DNA of 64,000 nucleotides, from positions 1,922,001-1,986,000 of the forward strand of contig NZ_CP018867.1 in the NCBI RefSeq assembly GCF_002849895.1, in the 5' to 3' direction. A program made the position numbers and the translations under genes. The notes under the pieces were generated by a model. That model saw nothing but the letters and a program-made list of their open reading frames with translations, did not search any database and was not told the origin of the DNA. Positions 34,028 through 45,500 of the stretch are shown here, one piece after another. The DNA comes from Companilactobacillus alimentarius DSM 20249 (lineage in GTDB: Bacteria; Bacillota; Bacilli; Lactobacillales; Lactobacillaceae). How positions within the stretch are numbered: the stretch's first letter is position 1; the number at the start of each line of letters is the position of its first letter.

Positions 34028-36918
34028 CTACTGGATTCCTTCAGTCAAAAAATGATACAATCCCAAATCTAATTCATGTTCCAATCGAAGTGTAAATTCA
34101 ACTAATTTGGTAGGCTTACCATCAGTGTTATTCTCCACAATATCTTTTGCAGTAAGAACACGTGCGGAACCAAGATAGTAAAAATCTTTACCATCAATTC
34201 TATCGTTGTTGGATTTTCTCACAAATAATTGAATCATCCCAAAACCCTTATGTTTGAGAATTTCACTCTCAACGGTGCTAGAGGTTGAACGTCCACTTTT
34301 GGAGAATAAGGGTAGAGTTGATCGGTCTGAAAAGGTGTTTTCGTATACCATCTTATTTTGAACTTTCACAGTCTTCTTTAAAGATATGAAAACAGGTAGA
34401 AAACGTCCATCATCTCTTAAGCCATAACCACCAATGTTTATATAATTAGGTTCATGTTTCCAATTTAACATCTTGATAATATCAGGACGGTAATATTTTT
34501 CGCCAATGGTAAAGCGATTATGATAGATTGCTGGGTTCTGATGTACATCCCAAAGCTTTGTATCTAAAGCATCTTCAAAATATTTTCTAAATGATTGTGA
34601 TTGCAACATTTGTTGAAGTTCAGAAGCAAATTTCCATTTATCATCGATACGGTCAGTTAACACAATTTGACCGTATTTTTTTTGCTTTACTTTTGAAAAA
34701 TAACTGAAATTTAGGACAGAAGACACATTGTCCAAAGTTTCACGGTCACAGAAAATGTTTTGAGATTGAAGTTCAGATAGAATTTCTTCATCAGTTAAAG
34801 TATGTCGAAGTAACAATTGCTTCAAGATCCAAGCTTCCACAGGACGTTTAGATACAGTGATTTCCGCAGAAATAAATCTCAAAAATGAGTATTGTTCTTT
34901 AGTAAGTGAATTGGAAAAAGTATCTTCAAATTTATTTTGCATGTCATAAACAGTCTTGAATTTGTCAATTATATCGGGAACGTCAACACTACCTAACTTG
35001 GCAAAATCCAGTAACATCGGCGACCGTAATCCGATTTTATCTTTAAGATTTTGATAAGCAGCCTTGAAACGATTCATGTCATTTAATCTAGTTTTTGAAA
35101 CCGCTATTAAGATTCGATTACGAGCGACTTCTTCAAAATGAATCGTAGAAACACCCGAGATACTGGGGCTAACAATTTGTTTGAGTATTTTCTCTTTATT
35201 ACTAGTGTGAGAACGGTCGAATGCCATTGGAATCATATAATTTTCATCATAATTACCGATGAAATCTAAAATTGTCACGAATTCTTTATGATTAAATTTA
35301 CGTAATCCACGTCCTAATTGCTGTAAAAAAATAATACTGGATTTTGTGGGACGCATCATGACGATTTGATTGAGAATAGGAATGTCCACGCCCTCATTAA
35401 AAATATCAACTGTGATGATGTATTGTAATTTGCCATTAGTTAATTTTCGAACTGCTTTTTCACGAGTCTCAACCGTATCTTTTGCGGAGACAAATTGAGA
35501 ATTGATGCCTCTATTCGTGAGTTTAACAGCCAATTCGCGACCTTCAGCAACACGACTAACAAAAATCAATCCGTGCACATTGTCACCGCGAGGACCATAG
35601 TAATTGGTTTTGTCGATAATATAATTTACACGTTCATCAGATACTAAATACTTCAAACTAGTTTTATCGTCGATAACCTCACCATTTTTCTCATAGTCGG
35701 TCACGCCAATATAGTGAAAGGGCACAAGAAGACCATTATCCAGTGAGTCCAGTAGTGAAATTTCATAAGCTAGATGATAATCGAAATACTTATAGACATT
35801 AGTTCTGTCAGTTCGCTCGGGGGTGGCTGTCATGCCAAGCATGAATTGTGGCTGGTAAAAGTTCATCATACGTTGATACATTGATTCTTTTTCACCGGGC
35901 TGATTTTGGCTAACTCGATGAGCCTCATCAATGATAATGTAGTCAAACGCATTGGCTCCCAATTGTTCACGAACCGATTTTTTAGAAATCATATTAACCG
36001 TAGCAAAAAGATAGCGAGTAGTTACTTCTTTTTGATTACCGCTGAGAATACCATAGTCGTTGTCAGATCCACCTAAAATTTCTTTGAAACTAGACATAGC
36101 TTTACGCAGAATCTGTTCCCGATGGACGACGAATAATAGACGTTTAGGATTGAATTGCTGAACATCGAAAGCTGCTAAATAAGTTTTACCAGTTCCAGTT
36201 GCTGCCACAACCAAGCCTTTTTAGCATGTTCAACATCTCGTAAATGTTTCAGAGCTTCTAAGGCTGTTTTCTGCATTTTGTTAGGAACAATTTTGCCAGA
36301 TGGTTCAGTCTTTTTCTTGGCCCGATAATTTGAATAATTGGGTTGCCAGTTTTGGCGATAATTTTCTATCCACAATGGTGTCAAAGTTGTGGCTTGTTGC
36401 CAAAGATTAGTCAATTCATTTTTAACATTACGAATAACGTCGCCACGTTCGGTTGAAGTAATACGTAAGTTCCATTCAAAATTCTTTTTCAAAGCGTTTT
36501 GCGTCAGGTTGGAACTTCCAATCAGGGCACTTTCATAATTGCCATGGTCAAAATAGTAAGCTTTCGTATGGAAACCATCTTGATCTAAGACTTTAACCTC
36601 AAGGTTAGGGATTTGTAACAAATCATCGAATACGTCGGGATTGTTAAACTCTAAATAAGTTGAAGTGATGAGCTTTCCGCGGACACCATGTGCAGCAATG
36701 TCGGCTAGAATACTTTTAAGATCCAATAGACCACCTGAAGTAACGAAAGCAACTGCGATGGTAAAGGATTTAGCAGTGCGTAACTCTTCTTCCAAAGTGT
36801 CGAGTACAGTTCCATTTTGATTAGTTATTAATGCGGGTTGATAACGGGATAATGATTGTGTTGAGTTGTCGATGAAGCCAAATGCCAGACCTTGGTTAAT
36901 TTCATGATCAATATTCAT
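34028..36918 (-). pseudogene. PLD-nuclease / DEAD-box helicase / DUF3427 gene with frameshift
   Basis: A gene of about 963 codons split by one missing base. The first piece (ATG 36918, after GGAAGTG) has a phospholipase D-like domain: HTKAYYFD and GSSNLT form the HKD motif. It goes out of frame at an A5 run (minus strand; plus-strand T run at 36218-36222); six A would restore HAKKGLVVAATGTGKT, the Walker A motif. The second piece carries DEAH (IIIDEAHRVS), GMTATPERTD, helicase C-terminal QQLGRGLRK and a DUF3427 region. This domain order is known from Firmicutes helicases linked with DNA repair or phage defence; the exact role is not settled. Loss of the base may be real decay, phase variation or an assembly error. 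Confidence 0.82.
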
Positions 36919-37021
36919 AAGTTCACTTCCAATTTGTAATTGTTCTAATAGACAAGTATAGCAGAGCAATTAAGTTTTATAGATATGTTGTGTACAATGA
37001 AAGGCGAAGGAAGTGTATTTT

Positions 37022-37924
37022 ATGAGTAACTCCCAAATTAATTATTTTATAATAGATTCTAGTTCCAGCATTGAACACAATGACGTAGATTTTAAATATT
37101 ACAGTTATCAAAATCATAATAACAACCAGCTCCATAAGGGGGATTTAATCATCTACCGCCGATCTGGCAGTGCCTCAGAATGGGGCAATGAGTTTTACCT
37201 TTACGGTGCTGGTAGATTTGGCGATGTTGTCAGACAAGATCCGACTACTGGTAACGATATTGTCACGATTGAAGAGCCTTATCTGTTTTCTCATTGTCTT
37301 ATGAAGCAAAATTTACGTACTTTTGATTGGACGTTTCGTAAATTCAAAGGTAAGTGGTCGAACTTTTTTAATATGAATGGCATCACGCAGATAAATGAGC
37401 ATGATTATAGAGGTCTATTAGAGCGTCAAAAAAATATGACACCTGAAATACCTGAATTATCAGATGAAGAAGAATTGCTGGCGGTAAAGTGTTATCAGGC
37501 TGAGAAGAATGAAATGTATTTTATCAATGATGAGGCCAAAGGTATTAAAACTTATAATGCTGTTCAAAAATTTTTCGCAGATAAAGTAAAATTTAATTAT
37601 CATTATAAATCAGCGGTGGCGGGTCCAGTAGATGAGGATGATTTAGTTGTAGCGAGAATTATTCCTTGGTCAGAAAATCAGGAAATCCGTTTAGACCCAC
37701 GTAATGGAATAAGTTTTACTAAAGAACTTGCCAAAGCCTTTACAGCAGGGTATTTCACTTTTAACGATAAAGGTCATATTATTATTTCTGATGTTTCAGC
37801 TCCAGATGCAGAAACCGATAAATTATTAAATAAATACAAAAATAGAAAAATACATATGAATTACCAATATTCTCCTAATAGAGAATATTTACAATACCAT
37901 CGAGAACATATCTTTAAGAGATAA
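37022..37924 (+). CDS. Protein with degenerate HNH_2-like domain
   Basis: A 300-residue protein from ATG 37022, 8 nt after AAGGAAG; the GTG at 37013 overlaps that site. The N-terminal 115 or so residues (GDLIIYRRSGSASEWGNEFYL, YGAGRFGDVV) look like an EVE/PUA-type nucleic-acid-binding fold. The C-terminal region (about 205-250) follows the HNH_2 pattern: IIPWSENQEIRLDPRNGISF...FTAGYF. The usual His of AHI is Arg212 and the usual LH is Leu-Ala237; only Asn228 remains, so it is probably not a nuclease. It is divergent from the PLD-helicase by about 100 nt and may belong to the same defence-like module. Confidence 0.55.
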   Translation: MSNSQINYFIIDSSSSIEHNDVDFKYYSYQNHNNNQLHKGDLIIYRRSGSASEWGNEFYLYGAGRFGDVVRQDPTTGNDIVTIEEPYLFSHCLMKQNLRTFDWTFRKFKGKWSNFFNMNGITQINEHDYRGLLERQKNMTPEIPELSDEEELLAVKCYQAEKNEMYFINDEAKGIKTYNAVQKFFADKVKFNYHYKSAVAGPVDEDDLVVARIIPWSENQEIRLDPRNGISFTKELAKAFTAGYFTFNDKGHIIISDVSAPDAETDKLLNKYKNRKIHMNYQYSPNREYLQYHREHIFKR

Positions 37925-37929
37925 CCCTA

Positions 37930-37958
37930 TTGACGAATATAAAATTTCACTGTATTAT
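37930..37958 (+). promoter_or_regulatory. Promoter of carAB
   Basis: TTGACG (37930-37935), 17-bp spacer, TATTAT (37953-37958): a good sigma-A promoter placed just upstream of two PyrR-type leaders. Confidence 0.75.
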
Positions 37959-37980
37959 ATGGACAACAACTTTTAATTAA

Positions 37981-38065
37981 GTCCAGTGAGACTTGGAAAG
38001 TGCAATCGCTTATGGGGAAACCCCAACTAACTTTCTTTGTCGCACTGGCAGGGAAAGTTTTTTTT
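37981..38065 (+). promoter_or_regulatory. PyrR-type attenuator 1 of carAB
   Basis: GTCCAGTGAGACTTGGAAAG resembles the PyrR-binding loop. Its CCAGTG can pair with CACTGG at 38043-38048. A terminator AACTTTC / GAAAGTT with eight T residues (38029-38065) follows. UMP-bound PyrR would hold the binding loop and favour termination. Confidence 0.8.
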
Positions 38066-38086
38066 ATATCTTGAATTTTTAATCAG

Positions 38087-38168
38087 ATCCAGTGAGGTCT
38101 CAAAGGTTCAGTCTAAATAATCAAATTAAGACAAAACTTTAGGGATGCTGGATAAGCATCCCTTTTTT
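38087..38168 (+). promoter_or_regulatory. PyrR-type attenuator 2 of carAB
   Basis: ATCCAGTGAGGTCTCAAAGG, a second PyrR-loop-like sequence, ends with terminator GGGATGCT / AGCATCCC and six T residues (38142-38168). It is 106 nt after the first copy and 35 nt before carA. Confidence 0.8.
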
Positions 38169-38202
38169 ATGTCTCAAATATTGCGAAAGTTTGGAGAATA
38201 TT

Positions 38203-39261
38203 ATGAAAAGATATCTAGTTTTTGAAGATGGCACTTACTTTGAAGGTAAGGCCTTTGGCAGCAATATTGAAACGATTGGTGAGTTAGTCTTTACGACTGG
38301 AATGAGTGGTTATCAGGAGGCTATTACCGACCAGTCTTACAACGGACAAATCATTAATTTCTGTACACCGATGATTGGCAATTATGGTATTGCCAAAAAA
38401 TTTAATGAATCACCTAAATCATTCATCAAAGGGGTTCTAGCACGAGAAATTGCGGATACGGTTGGTAATTATCAAAGTGAAATGACGATTGATCAATTCT
38501 TAAAGGAAGAAAATATACCGGGAATTTACGACATAGATACACGTGCCATTACTTTGAAAATAAGAAAAGCCGGAACCTTAAAGGCTGCTATCGTTGACGA
38601 TTTGAATTCAGGATTAATGGATCAAATTGAGAACTGGAAACTAGATAAAGCTCAACTCAATCAGAATATTATAAAAAAACCTCAAACTTTTGCAGGTAGC
38701 GGTAAACATGTAGTCATGCTTGATTATGGATACAAGCAAAGTATCGTTGATGAATTACAAAAGCGTGATGTCAAAGTTACAGTCGTACCGGGAAATACTT
38801 CAGTCACAGAAATTGAGAACTTATTACCAGACGGTATTCTTCTCAGTAATGGACCTGGAGATCCACTTGATCACACTGATATTTTGCCAAATATTGTTGA
38901 ACTGGAGAAAAAGTATCCCGTCTTTGGTATTTGTATGGGACACCAATTGCTCTGCTTAGCTAACGGCGCTAAAACTTTCAAAATGAAATTCGGTCATCGT
39001 GGTTTCAACCATCCGGTTAAGAACCTGGAAACAGGAAAGATTTATTTCACTTCTCAAAATCATGGATATGCAGTTGATCCAGAATCCATCGCCCAGACTG
39101 AATTGAAAGTAACTCAAGTTGAATTGAATGATCAAACGGTTGAAGGGGTTGAACATACTAGATATGACGCTTTCTCAGTTCAATTCCATCCTGATGCAAT
39201 GCCTGGTCCACACGATGCAGATTTTATCTTTGATAAATTTTTGGAAAGATTAAATAAATAG
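38203..39261 (+). CDS. carA: Carbamoyl phosphate synthase small subunit
   Basis: A 352-residue glutamine amidotransferase subunit from ATG 38203 after TTGGAGAA. The N-terminal CPSase_sm_chain domain (YFEGKAFGSNIETIGELVFT, GMSGYQEAITDQSY) is followed by a class I GATase domain: nucleophile Cys244 in CMGHQLL, and the His-Glu partner region in FSVQFHPDAMPGP. It supplies ammonia from glutamine to CarB to make carbamoyl phosphate for pyrimidines and arginine. The two PyrR-like leaders upstream show that this copy serves pyrimidine synthesis. carB follows 18 nt later. Confidence 0.96.
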   Translation: MKRYLVFEDGTYFEGKAFGSNIETIGELVFTTGMSGYQEAITDQSYNGQIINFCTPMIGNYGIAKKFNESPKSFIKGVLAREIADTVGNYQSEMTIDQFLKEENIPGIYDIDTRAITLKIRKAGTLKAAIVDDLNSGLMDQIENWKLDKAQLNQNIIKKPQTFAGSGKHVVMLDYGYKQSIVDELQKRDVKVTVVPGNTSVTEIENLLPDGILLSNGPGDPLDHTDILPNIVELEKKYPVFGICMGHQLLCLANGAKTFKMKFGHRGFNHPVKNLETGKIYFTSQNHGYAVDPESIAQTELKVTQVELNDQTVEGVEHTRYDAFSVQFHPDAMPGPHDADFIFDKFLERLNK

Positions 39262-39279
39262 CTGGAGGAGAAATTAATT

Positions 39280-42200
39280 ATGCCAAAGAGAACAGACTTA
39301 AAAAAGATTATGATCATTGGTTCTGGCCCAATTATTATTGGACAAGCCGCCGAATTTGATTATTCAGGTACTCAAGCTTGTCTAGCCTTGAAAGAAGAGG
39401 GCTATGAAGTTGTTTTGATCAATTCAAATCCAGCCACGATTATGACCGACAAGCACATTGCCGATAAAGTTTATATCGAACCAATCACTTTAGAATTTGT
39501 GGAAAAGGTTCTCGTAAAAGAACATCCGGATGCTATTTTACCAACCTTGGGTGGACAAACTGGTTTGAACATGGCGGTTCAACTCCAAGAATCAGGAATT
39601 TTGGATCAATTAGATATTGAAATCATTGGAACTAAGTTAGATACGATCAATGAAGCGGAAGATCGTGAAGAGTTCAAGGAATTAATGCAAAAATTACACG
39701 AGCCAATTCCAGCTTCACAGACAGCTTATACGTATCAAGATGCCAAGAAATTCACCGATAAAATCGGTTTTCCAGTTATTATAAGACCAGCGTTTACCAT
39801 GGGTGGAACCGGTGGTGGTGTTGCTCATGATGATGTTGAATTAAAAGAAATCGTTGAACGAGGATTAAAAGTTTCGCCGTCTACAGAATGCTTGATTGAA
39901 CAAAGCATTGCTGGATTCAAAGAAATTGAGTTTGAAGTAATGCGTGACAGTGATGATAATGCATTAGCCGTTTGCCATATGGAAAATGTTGATCCCGTTG
40001 GGATTCATACCGGAGATTCTATTGTCGTATCACCAATTCAAACTTTATCTGACACGGAAGTACAAAAATTACGAGACGTTTCTCTAAAGATTATCCGAGC
40101 TCTAAAAATTGAAGGTGGTTGTAACGTTCAACTTGCCATTGATACCAAAACAAGTAATTACTACATTATCGAAGTTAATCCGCGAGTTAGCCGTTCCTCT
40201 GCTCTAGCTTCAAAGGCTACGGGTTATTCAATTGCTAAAATTGCCGCCAAAATTGCTGTAGGATTGACATTAGATGAAATTACTAATCCTATTACTGGTA
40301 AAACTTTTGCTCAATTTGAACCAGCACTTGATTATGTTGTCTGCAAGATTCCTCGTTGGCCGTTTGATAAATTTTCCAAAGCTGATCGTACAATTGGAAC
40401 ACAGATGAAAGCAACTGGTGAAGTGATGGCGTTAGGTCGTAACTTTGAAGAAGCTTTACAAAAGGCGGTTCGTTCGCTGGATATTGATCAACATGACTTG
40501 ATTATGGATTCTCTCAAGAATAAGGCAACTGAGGATCTGGAGAAGTATGTTTCTATTCCTAAAGATGATCGACTTTTCTACTTGGCTGAATTGTTACGTC
40601 GAGATGTTTCATATGAGAAAATTAACCAATTAACGGCAATCAATCCCTTTTTCTTGGCTAAAATGAAACGAATTATTGATTTTGAAAAAGTTTTAACTAG
40701 TGGAACTTTGACTAAAGAGGTTGTTATTGAAGCTAAACGTTTAGGTTACTCCGATAGAACTATTGGTCGATTGAATGACGTACCAGAAGATATTATTCGA
40801 ACCTTTAGAATTCAAAGTGGAATTTTACCAACTTACAAGACAGTTGATACTTGTGCTGGTGAATTTGAAGCTGAAACACCATACTTCTATAGTACTTATG
40901 AAGCTGAAAATGAATCACAAAAAATGTCTGATAAATCTGTTCTAATCCTTGGCTCAGGTCCGATTAGAATTGGTCAGGGAATTGAGTTTGATTATTCAAC
41001 GGTTCACTGTGTCAATGCTGTGCAACAGATGGGATACAAGGCAATCGTCATTAATAATAATCCGGAAACTGTCTCAACTGATTATTCGATTGCGGATAAG
41101 CTCTATTTTGAACCTTTGACATTGGAAGATGTATTGAATGTTTGTGATTTGGAAAAGCCGATTGGAGCAATTGTTCAATTTGGTGGTCAGACTTCAGTGA
41201 ATTTAGCGGAACCCTTAAAAGAGAATGGTATCAAGATTCTAGGAACTTCAGTTGACGACATTAATCGAGCTGAAGATCGTGATTTGTTTGATCAAATCAT
41301 TAAAAAATTAGAAATTCCCCAACCAATTGGTGGAACAGCTACATCTGCTAAAGGAGCTTTACAAGTAGCTCAAAAAATTGGCTATCCAGTTTTGATTCGC
41401 CCAAGCTATGTCTTAGGTGGGCGTGCGATGGAGATTATCAAATCAGATGAAGAATTGAATAAGTATATGCAAGAAGCTGTTCATGTTTCTAACAATCATC
41501 CAGTTTTAATTGATAGTTATTTAACAGGGCGTGAATGTGAAATTGATGCTTTAAGTGACGGGAAGAATGTCTTATTGCCAGGAATTATTGAACACATTGA
41601 ACGTTCGGGTGTCCATTCTGGAGATTCGATGGCGGTTTATCCTCCTCAAAATATTCCTGATACTGTTCAAGATCAAATTGTCGAATACGCTAAACGTTTG
41701 GCAAAAGAGTTGCACTGTATAGGAATTATGAATATTCAATTCGTGATTCATGACAATCAAGCTTACGTGATTGAAGTAAATCCCCGGGCTAGCCGGACAG
41801 TGCCTTTCTTAAGCAAAGTTACTGGTATTCAAATGGCTCGAATTGCGACAAAATTAATTTTAGGAGCTGATTTTAACAGTTTAGGATTGGAACCTGGATT
41901 GGCACCAGAATCACGATTGATTCACGTTAAAGCACCAACTTTCTCCTTTAACAAATTAAATGATGTTGACAGTGCCTTGGGACCAGAGATGAAATCAACT
42001 GGCGAGGTAATGGGCTCAGGAGTTGATTATACAGAAGCTTTGTATAAAGCTTTTGAAGCTACGAATCAACATATTAAAGATGCCGGAAATGTTTTGATTA
42101 CGGTCAATGATTCTGATAAGAAAGAAGCTTCTGGATTAGCTAAGCGCTTTGAAGAAGTCGGCTTCCAAGTTTTAGCCACTAAAGGGACTGCAGAATACTT

Positions 42201-42456
42201 CAACAAGCTGGGTATCAGAGCTAAGGTGGTACCAAAAGTTGGTGAGACGGATAAGGATATTATCTACGACATCACTCACAATAAAGTTCAATTGCTGATC
42301 AACACGATTGGTGATAAACGTACCCATACGTCTGATGGTTATATCATTAGACAAAATGCCGTCTTAAATTCAGTACCGTTATATACATCATTGGATACGG
42401 CGGATGCAATCTTGAGAGTGCTTGAGAAACGTTTTATTGGCGTAAATCCTTTGTAA
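39280..42456 (+). CDS. carB: Carbamoyl phosphate synthase large subunit
   Basis: A 1058-residue large subunit of normal length, intact. Two homologous ATP-grasp halves are visible: [21 protein letters not shown] at residue 10 or so, repeated as [19 protein letters not shown] near 550. Each half has AEDREEF/AEDRDLF and an [13 protein letters not shown] or [14 protein letters not shown] clamp, and [18 protein letters not shown] or [18 protein letters not shown] metal site. The C-terminal MGS-like allosteric domain starts near 930 ([13 protein letters not shown]). It uses two ATP, bicarbonate and ammonia from CarA. AGCTGGAGGAG is the ribosome-binding site. Terminator follows. Confidence 0.97.
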   Translation: MPKRTDLKKIMIIGSGPIIIGQAAEFDYSGTQACLALKEEGYEVVLINSNPATIMTDKHIADKVYIEPITLEFVEKVLVKEHPDAILPTLGGQTGLNMAVQLQESGILDQLDIEIIGTKLDTINEAEDREEFKELMQKLHEPIPASQTAYTYQDAKKFTDKIGFPVIIRPAFTMGGTGGGVAHDDVELKEIVERGLKVSPSTECLIEQSIAGFKEIEFEVMRDSDDNALAVCHMENVDPVGIHTGDSIVVSPIQTLSDTEVQKLRDVSLKIIRALKIEGGCNVQLAIDTKTSNYYIIEVNPRVSRSSALASKATGYSIAKIAAKIAVGLTLDEITNPITGKTFAQFEPALDYVVCKIPRWPFDKFSKADRTIGTQMKATGEVMALGRNFEEALQKAVRSLDIDQHDLIMDSLKNKATEDLEKYVSIPKDDRLFYLAELLRRDVSYEKINQLTAINPFFLAKMKRIIDFEKVLTSGTLTKEVVIEAKRLGYSDRTIGRLNDVPEDIIRTFRIQSGILPTYKTVDTCAGEFEAETPYFYSTYEAENESQKMSDKSVLILGSGPIRIGQGIEFDYSTVHCVNAVQQMGYKAIVINNNPETVSTDYSIADKLYFEPLTLEDVLNVCDLEKPIGAIVQFGGQTSVNLAEPLKENGIKILGTSVDDINRAEDRDLFDQIIKKLEIPQPIGGTATSAKGALQVAQKIGYPVLIRPSYVLGGRAMEIIKSDEELNKYMQEAVHVSNNHPVLIDSYLTGRECEIDALSDGKNVLLPGIIEHIERSGVHSGDSMAVYPPQNIPDTVQDQIVEYAKRLAKELHCIGIMNIQFVIHDNQAYVIEVNPRASRTVPFLSKVTGIQMARIATKLILGADFNSLGLEPGLAPESRLIHVKAPTFSFNKLNDVDSALGPEMKSTGEVMGSGVDYTEALYKAFEATNQHIKDAGNVLITVNDSDKKEASGLAKRFEEVGFQVLATKGTAEYFNKLGIRAKVVPKVGETDKDIIYDITHNKVQLLINTIGDKRTHTSDGYIIRQNAVLNSVPLYTSLDTADAILRVLEKRFIGVNPL

Positions 42457-42493
42457 ATCTTATTAGAATAATTGGGCTTTGTGTCCGTATAGA

Positions 42494-42528
42494 AAGTAAC
42501 CTAATCCTTTGGAGAAGGTTGCTTTTTT
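42494..42528. terminator. Bidirectional terminator of carAB and sbcC
   Basis: AAGTAACCT / AGGTTGCTT with a T run between convergent carB and sbcC; overlaps the sbcC stop. Confidence 0.75.
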
Positions 42529-45500
42529 ATTTATCGACAAGAACAATTTTACTTTTACCATCGCCTAGTTTTTTGACAAGCAATTGTTGACCAATGCTTT
42601 GTTTCATGGATTCAATATGACTGATAACCCCGACCATTCGATTTTGGCCAATATCTTCTAGAGCAGCCATGGCTTCTCCTAAAGTCTCATCATCTAAAGA
42701 GCCAAATCCTTCATCTACAAAGAGAGCATCAATCTGGACACCATTGGCGGATGATTGAACAACTTCACTTAATGACAAAGCGATAGATAAAGCAGCAATG
42801 AAGGTTTCACCACCGGAAAGAGTATCCGAAGAACGTGTGGAATTAGTTTCTCGATCATAGATGTTAATATCAAGGCCATGATCACGCTGTTTATTAGTGC
42901 TCTGAGTTGATAATTCAAAGGAATAGCGATTGTGAGATAGACGATTTAAGAATTTGTTATTGGCATAATCCAAAATTTTTAAGAGATAATTTTGAACGAC
43001 GTAGGTTTCCAGTTTAAGTTTGTTGTCATTACCATCTTTCCCGTTAACAACATTGTAAAGACTTGTAATAGCAGCTAATTTTTGGGCAAAGTCTCCTTGG
43101 TGTTTAATGATTTCTTGAAGTTTCTCCAAATAAGTTTGAGCTTCAGTGAAATCACGATTGGTAGAAGTAGTATTTTCGATAGCTAGAGTACGTTTGGTTT
43201 CAGCATCCGATAGAATTTGCTTTAAGTTTTCTAAATCTGGTTGTTGGGTATCTTTTAATTGTTCTTTTATTTTGTTGATATTTATCGTTAAGATTTCTTT
43301 TTCTTTTTCGTAGCTAGAAATAGCGTTCTTTAAGTCAACGAGTTTATTTTGAGATAGCTCATTGATCCAATTTTTTAAGATATCTAAGTTGTTGGTTTGT
43401 GCAGATTTAGCCTGAATAGCAGTTGTCAATTCAGAATTAAAATTATTTATATCTTTAGAAATTTTATCTAATTGAGATTGAATATCAGTTAGTTTAGTCT
43501 GATTGTTATTAAAGCTTAATTCATTTTTATGCAATGTTTCTTGTGAAACTTTTAAGTCATTTTGATAAGCTTCAATAGCTTTATTTAATTCATCTTTTTG
43601 AGAGATTAATTCCTGACTAGTAGCGTTAGGGTTACTAATATCTTTGGATTTAGTCTGTAAATCAGTCGAACGTGTCTTAATTTCGGCAGTTAATTGATCT
43701 AATTTTGATTGGGCAAGGTTCAAATCAGCTTGTTTTTGAGATTGTTGCTTTTGAAGATCCTTGATCTCACTAGTTAGTTTTTGTGAAACTTGAATTTGAT
43801 GATCTAACTGATCAACTTGAGTTTGAAAAGCCAGTTTGGCATTTTTAAAATTGAATTCTTGTGGCAAATCAATCATTGAAGTGGTAATAAATTTGCTATA
43901 TTGCATTGATAAATCGACTTGTGCAGAGACAGCAAGTTGTTGTTTCTGTTCAAAATCATCAGAATTTTCATTAATATTACTTTGTAAATTCTTCAAATCG
44001 GTTTCGGCGCTAGCAAAAGCCTTTTGGGAAGCATCCACGGCATCCATTGCTTGGCGCAGTTTCGTCTCGTCAGCTGTAGCCTTATTCTGAGCGTAGGGAT
44101 GTTTCGTGGAGCCACAAACGGGGCAAGGTTCACCAATGGATAATTCTTGGCGTAATTGAGCAATCATTAGTGATTGACGTGTCTTGATTTTTTCTTGATA
44201 ATCAGCTTTTTTGGCAGCTAGATCTTGAGTCTTTTCTTTCAAAGCAGAATTAAGCTTATCAAGTTTGGATTGAATTTCAGCGACATCGTTAGCAGAATTA
44301 TTCCGATTACTTTCTAATTTTGAAAAAGTATCACTAAAATTAGTTTGAGCTTTAATTAGTTGATCCTTTTGAGTGGAGAGATCTTGGTACTTGGACAACT
44401 CAGTATTTTTAGAATCAATAGAATTTTTTATAGCTTTTAAATCATTAGCTTTGTCATGAACAGCTTCTGTGGCTACTTTTAATTTTGGTTCTAATTGTGT
44501 CAGTGATGTTTTAATACTTTCAATATCTTGAACTTTGGTTATGAGAATACTTAAATTTTGAGCTCGTTTCTTTTTATCTTCAAAATCATCTGCTTGGTCG
44601 TTTAGGGTAGCAATTTCTTTTTTGGCCACTGTTAGTTGATCTTTGGATTGTTGTAATTCCTTATCGAGTTCTTGTTTATTTTTCAAATCAAATTGTTGTT
44701 CTTGTTGAAGACGATTTAAATCATGAACGGTTTCTTGTAGCGGTTGAGCCCATTCGAGTTGGATTACATGCTTTTTCTTTGTTTCCATATCAGTAGAATG
44801 TTCAATGATATGTTTTTGATAATCTTTTTTAGAAGAAGCTAATTGTTCAAATTTGTTTTGGAGCTCCTTGGCAGCTTGATAGTTGTTATCAGCCTTTTTC
44901 CAAGCTGTATCAGCATTTTTTTGATTATTTTGAGCCACGGTTAATTTTTCCTGCCGAGCTGCAACATAGCTATTAATAGTTGGTATCAATTGGTCATTTG
45001 GAATTTTCTTAAGTTGATCTTGTTCAGTCTCATTCCAAATTGAAGCTTGAATTTGTGCCTTAATATCGTTGTTGAAGTCATCAGCTTTACTTTTAGCTTG
45101 GTCATAATGGTCCTTCAATTTAGCAGTAAAGTCGGTAAATAGCTGTGTTCCAAAGATCTTCTTGAGAATCTTTTCTTTATCGTTAGTATTCGACTTGAGA
45201 AATTCGGAAAAATCATTTTGCGGTAAGAGAATAATTTTCTTGAATTGCTCAGCGTTTAAATTGAGAATGTCATCAATTGCATAGCCGACATCAACCGGTT
45301 TAGTAGCAATGCTATCAATCTCTGATTTATGAACATCTTCAACGACAGATAGATTGGCAGTTGGATTCTTTTTAGTTAAACCCTTTCCACTTTTCTTGGT
45401 TAAAAATTGTTCAGGAGTACGTTCAACTTTAAAAATTTTTCCGTTTTGTTCGAAGTAGAAAATTACTTTCGTTGGTTCATCGCCAGTAGCAAATTGACTC

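Noticed and set aside
36175..36260. Programmed ribosomal frameshift in the PLD-helicase
   Set aside because: The tract T-AAA-AAG is a poor slippery heptamer and no stimulatory structure was evident; a lost base or phase variation is more likely.
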